Assembly (NCBI RefSeq): GCF_016809835.1
Contig: NZ_JAFBIL020000003.1
Span: forward strand, 1 to 64,000
Source: Massilia soli
GTDB lineage: Bacteria; Pseudomonadota; Gammaproteobacteria; Burkholderiales; Burkholderiaceae_D
DNA: 64,000 bases
Direction of reading: 5' to 3'
Part shown: in pieces, positions 62,886-64,000 of the stretch
Position numbering within the stretch: the stretch's first letter is position 1
Layout of the letters: every line of letters begins with the position of its first letter
The notes under the pieces: model-generated
Told to the model about the DNA's origin: nothing
What the model saw: the letters and a program-made list of their open reading frames with translations, nothing else
The model's database searches: none
Translations under genes and position numbers: made by a program

Positions 62886-63491
62886 ATGTCCGTTCCGCTC
62901 CCCATGAATCCCGTGGCCCTAATTGGTCTGCCTGCGAAATCGGTGCTGGTCAGCGGGCCGTCATGCGGCTTTGACAGTTGCCGGCTCGACTATGACCTCG
63001 GAAATATTTGCCCGGCTATACCCGGCGCGGAATCTGCCCTGGATGATTGGAACGCGCCATTGCTGGGTCCGCGAGCAGCATCGCAGCAGGACCGCTACGC
63101 TCCCGACGGGGACGATTTTTCGCATCAGGCAGCACCTGATGCTGCAGGAGCGTATTGCGGCGACATGCCTGGAACAGCTGCCCGCGTGATGCGCAACCGT
63201 GCGTCGTCTTACGCGCTGAGGGTGCATGACGACGCAATGGAAGGGGCGGGAATCCTTTCGGGTGACGTGGTGATAATCGACCGTTCGCTTGTGGCCGAGC
63301 ATGGCCAGATCGTCGTGGCGCTGATTGGTGAGCGCTATCTGATTGCGCGCCTGTTCCGCTTCAATGGCCGGATGGAGTTGCGCTCGCAGCGGGCGGGCCG
63401 CGAGGCGTCGCGCTTGGCCGTTGATGCCGAGCCGTTCGTGTGGGGCGTGGTGGTCGGCGTGGTGCGATCGTACGCGGCTGGCGCGTCGTGA
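62886..63491 (+). CDS. UmuD/LexA-like S24 protein lacking both catalytic residues
   Basis: 201 residues. The C-terminal S24 fold is clear: SYALRVHDDAMEGAGILSGDVVIIDRSLVAEHGQIVVALIGERYLIARLF and ending FVWGVVVGVVRSY. The nucleophile Ser of the usual DSM is A117 (DDAM), and the general-base Lys is A154 (LIARL). Their 37-residue spacing equals that of Ser60 and Lys97 in E. coli UmuD. A Cys-Gly pair (C27-G28) sits in an UmuD-like context (SCGFDSCRLDY). No N-terminal helix-turn-helix. It cannot self-cleave. Upstream of imuA by 16 nt and under a LexA box. Confidence 0.8.
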   Translation: MSVPLPMNPVALIGLPAKSVLVSGPSCGFDSCRLDYDLGNICPAIPGAESALDDWNAPLLGPRAASQQDRYAPDGDDFSHQAAPDAAGAYCGDMPGTAARVMRNRASSYALRVHDDAMEGAGILSGDVVIIDRSLVAEHGQIVVALIGERYLIARLFRFNGRMELRSQRAGREASRLAVDAEPFVWGVVVGVVRSYAAGAS

Positions 63492-63507
63492 GCTGTGCGA
63501 GCGCGTG

Positions 63508-64000
63508 ATGTCGACCGTTTCTTTACCATTATTTCCGCCAGCAGAGCAGTGCGTGGCCGACGTGCTGCCGACGCGGGCGCCAGTTGCCGTTGACCCTGCG
63601 CGGGAGCATGCACCGTGCCCTGTGCCGGAACGGGCGCTTGACCCTGAGGCGCTGCATCCGGCCTTATGGCGCGCGTCGCAGCTGGCGCGGGCCGGTGAGC
63701 AGTGCGTGGACACTTGGTATGCGACGCTGTCGCGCCAGTTGCCGGGCGGTGGCTGGCCGACCGGGAGCCTGATCGACTTGCTGGTGCAGCAGGCGGGGAT
63801 TGGCGAGCTGCGGCTGCTGGCGCCGGCCCTGGTGAGGGTGTCGGGTTCAAACGATCGGGGGAGGGCGCGCGGTGAACGGCGCATCGTCTTGCTGCAGCCG
63901 CCGCATGCGCCCCAGACGCTCGGGTTGGCGGGCATGGGGTTGACTCCGTCCAGCCTGTTGTGGGTCAAAAGCCAGAGCAGTGCCGATGCGCTGTGGGCCG
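63508..64000 (+). CDS. imuA: ImuA-like translesion-synthesis accessory protein (runs off the window)
   Basis: 164 codons visible, open to the window end, no stop reached. It contains HPALWRASQLARAGEQCVDTWYATLSRQLPGGGWPTGSLIDLLVQQAGIGELRLLAPALV, the ImuA opening: ALWRA, LPGGGWP, and GIGELRLL. Its ATG is 16 nt after the UmuD-like gene, in the same LexA-controlled transcript. ImuA works with ImuB and DnaE2 in damage-induced mutagenesis; imuB and dnaE2 would be expected just beyond the window. Confidence 0.88.
   Translation, partial: MSTVSLPLFPPAEQCVADVLPTRAPVAVDPAREHAPCPVPERALDPEALHPALWRASQLARAGEQCVDTWYATLSRQLPGGGWPTGSLIDLLVQQAGIGELRLLAPALVRVSGSNDRGRARGERRIVLLQPPHAPQTLGLAGMGLTPSSLLWVKSQSSADALWA

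Overview
The window reads as a high-GC betaproteobacterial chromosome, most likely Oxalobacteraceae (a Massilia, Duganella or Janthinobacterium relative). This is an inference from the PEP-CTERM/post-PEP-CTERM gene pair, the phaB and glnK genes, the GC-rich intergenic repeats and codon use. No 16S gene is present to settle it.

Core chromosome, 1-29.1 kb: an exported metallopeptidase/PEP-CTERM trio; a complete branched-chain amino-acid-type ABC transporter (substrate-binding protein, livG, livF, livH, livM) with an alpha/beta hydrolase upstream; a TonB-dependent receptor divergent from a LysR regulator, with two matching palindromes between them; a BPSL0067/STY0301 effector-immunity-like pair; a FemAB-like acyltransferase; nadE; phaB; a hemerythrin; glnK; an MFS exporter; a TRIC-type channel; an Smr protein; trxB; ftsK; lolA; rarA; serS; and tRNA-Ser(CGA).

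Integrated element, from about 29.1 kb: a P4-type integrase lies just downstream of tRNA-Ser, so a conjugative or mobilisable element appears to be inserted there. Its left end is layered. It holds 12-bp iterons, the intact integrase, the 3' end of a different tRNA, the scar of a second integrase, an AlpA-like gene, 35-36 bp tandem repeats, and a catalytically dead integrase-like protein overlapping a KorA-like repressor. From 32.5 to 47.2 kb follows a cargo region of about 25 genes, all on the + strand, many very small, with lower GC. It includes a KAP NTPase, an NYN-LOTUS protein, two predicted PD-(D/E)XK proteins and a GmrSD-like DUF262/DUF1524 restriction protein.

The most unusual feature is the organisation of that cargo. 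Most gene boundaries carry GGAAAA directly after the stop codon, and at least six also carry a structured element: a 6-bp stem with a 5-nt loop whose stem changes in a compensated way between copies, often followed by a second conserved block. One gene and its downstream element are duplicated as a unit. This resembles a cassette array but lacks integron attC/IntI features.

From 47.4 to 61.8 kb the minus strand carries a full VirB/VirD4 type IV secretion system (virB1-virB11, virD4, an entry-exclusion lipoprotein, and an LPD7/KfrB protein). No relaxase is visible. The last 2 kb (62.2-64 kb) holds two perfect LexA-box matches, a small LexA-controlled membrane protein, a UmuD-like protein lacking both catalytic residues, and the start of imuA. 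The right end of the element was not found, so whether the SOS genes belong to the element or to the chromosome is open.
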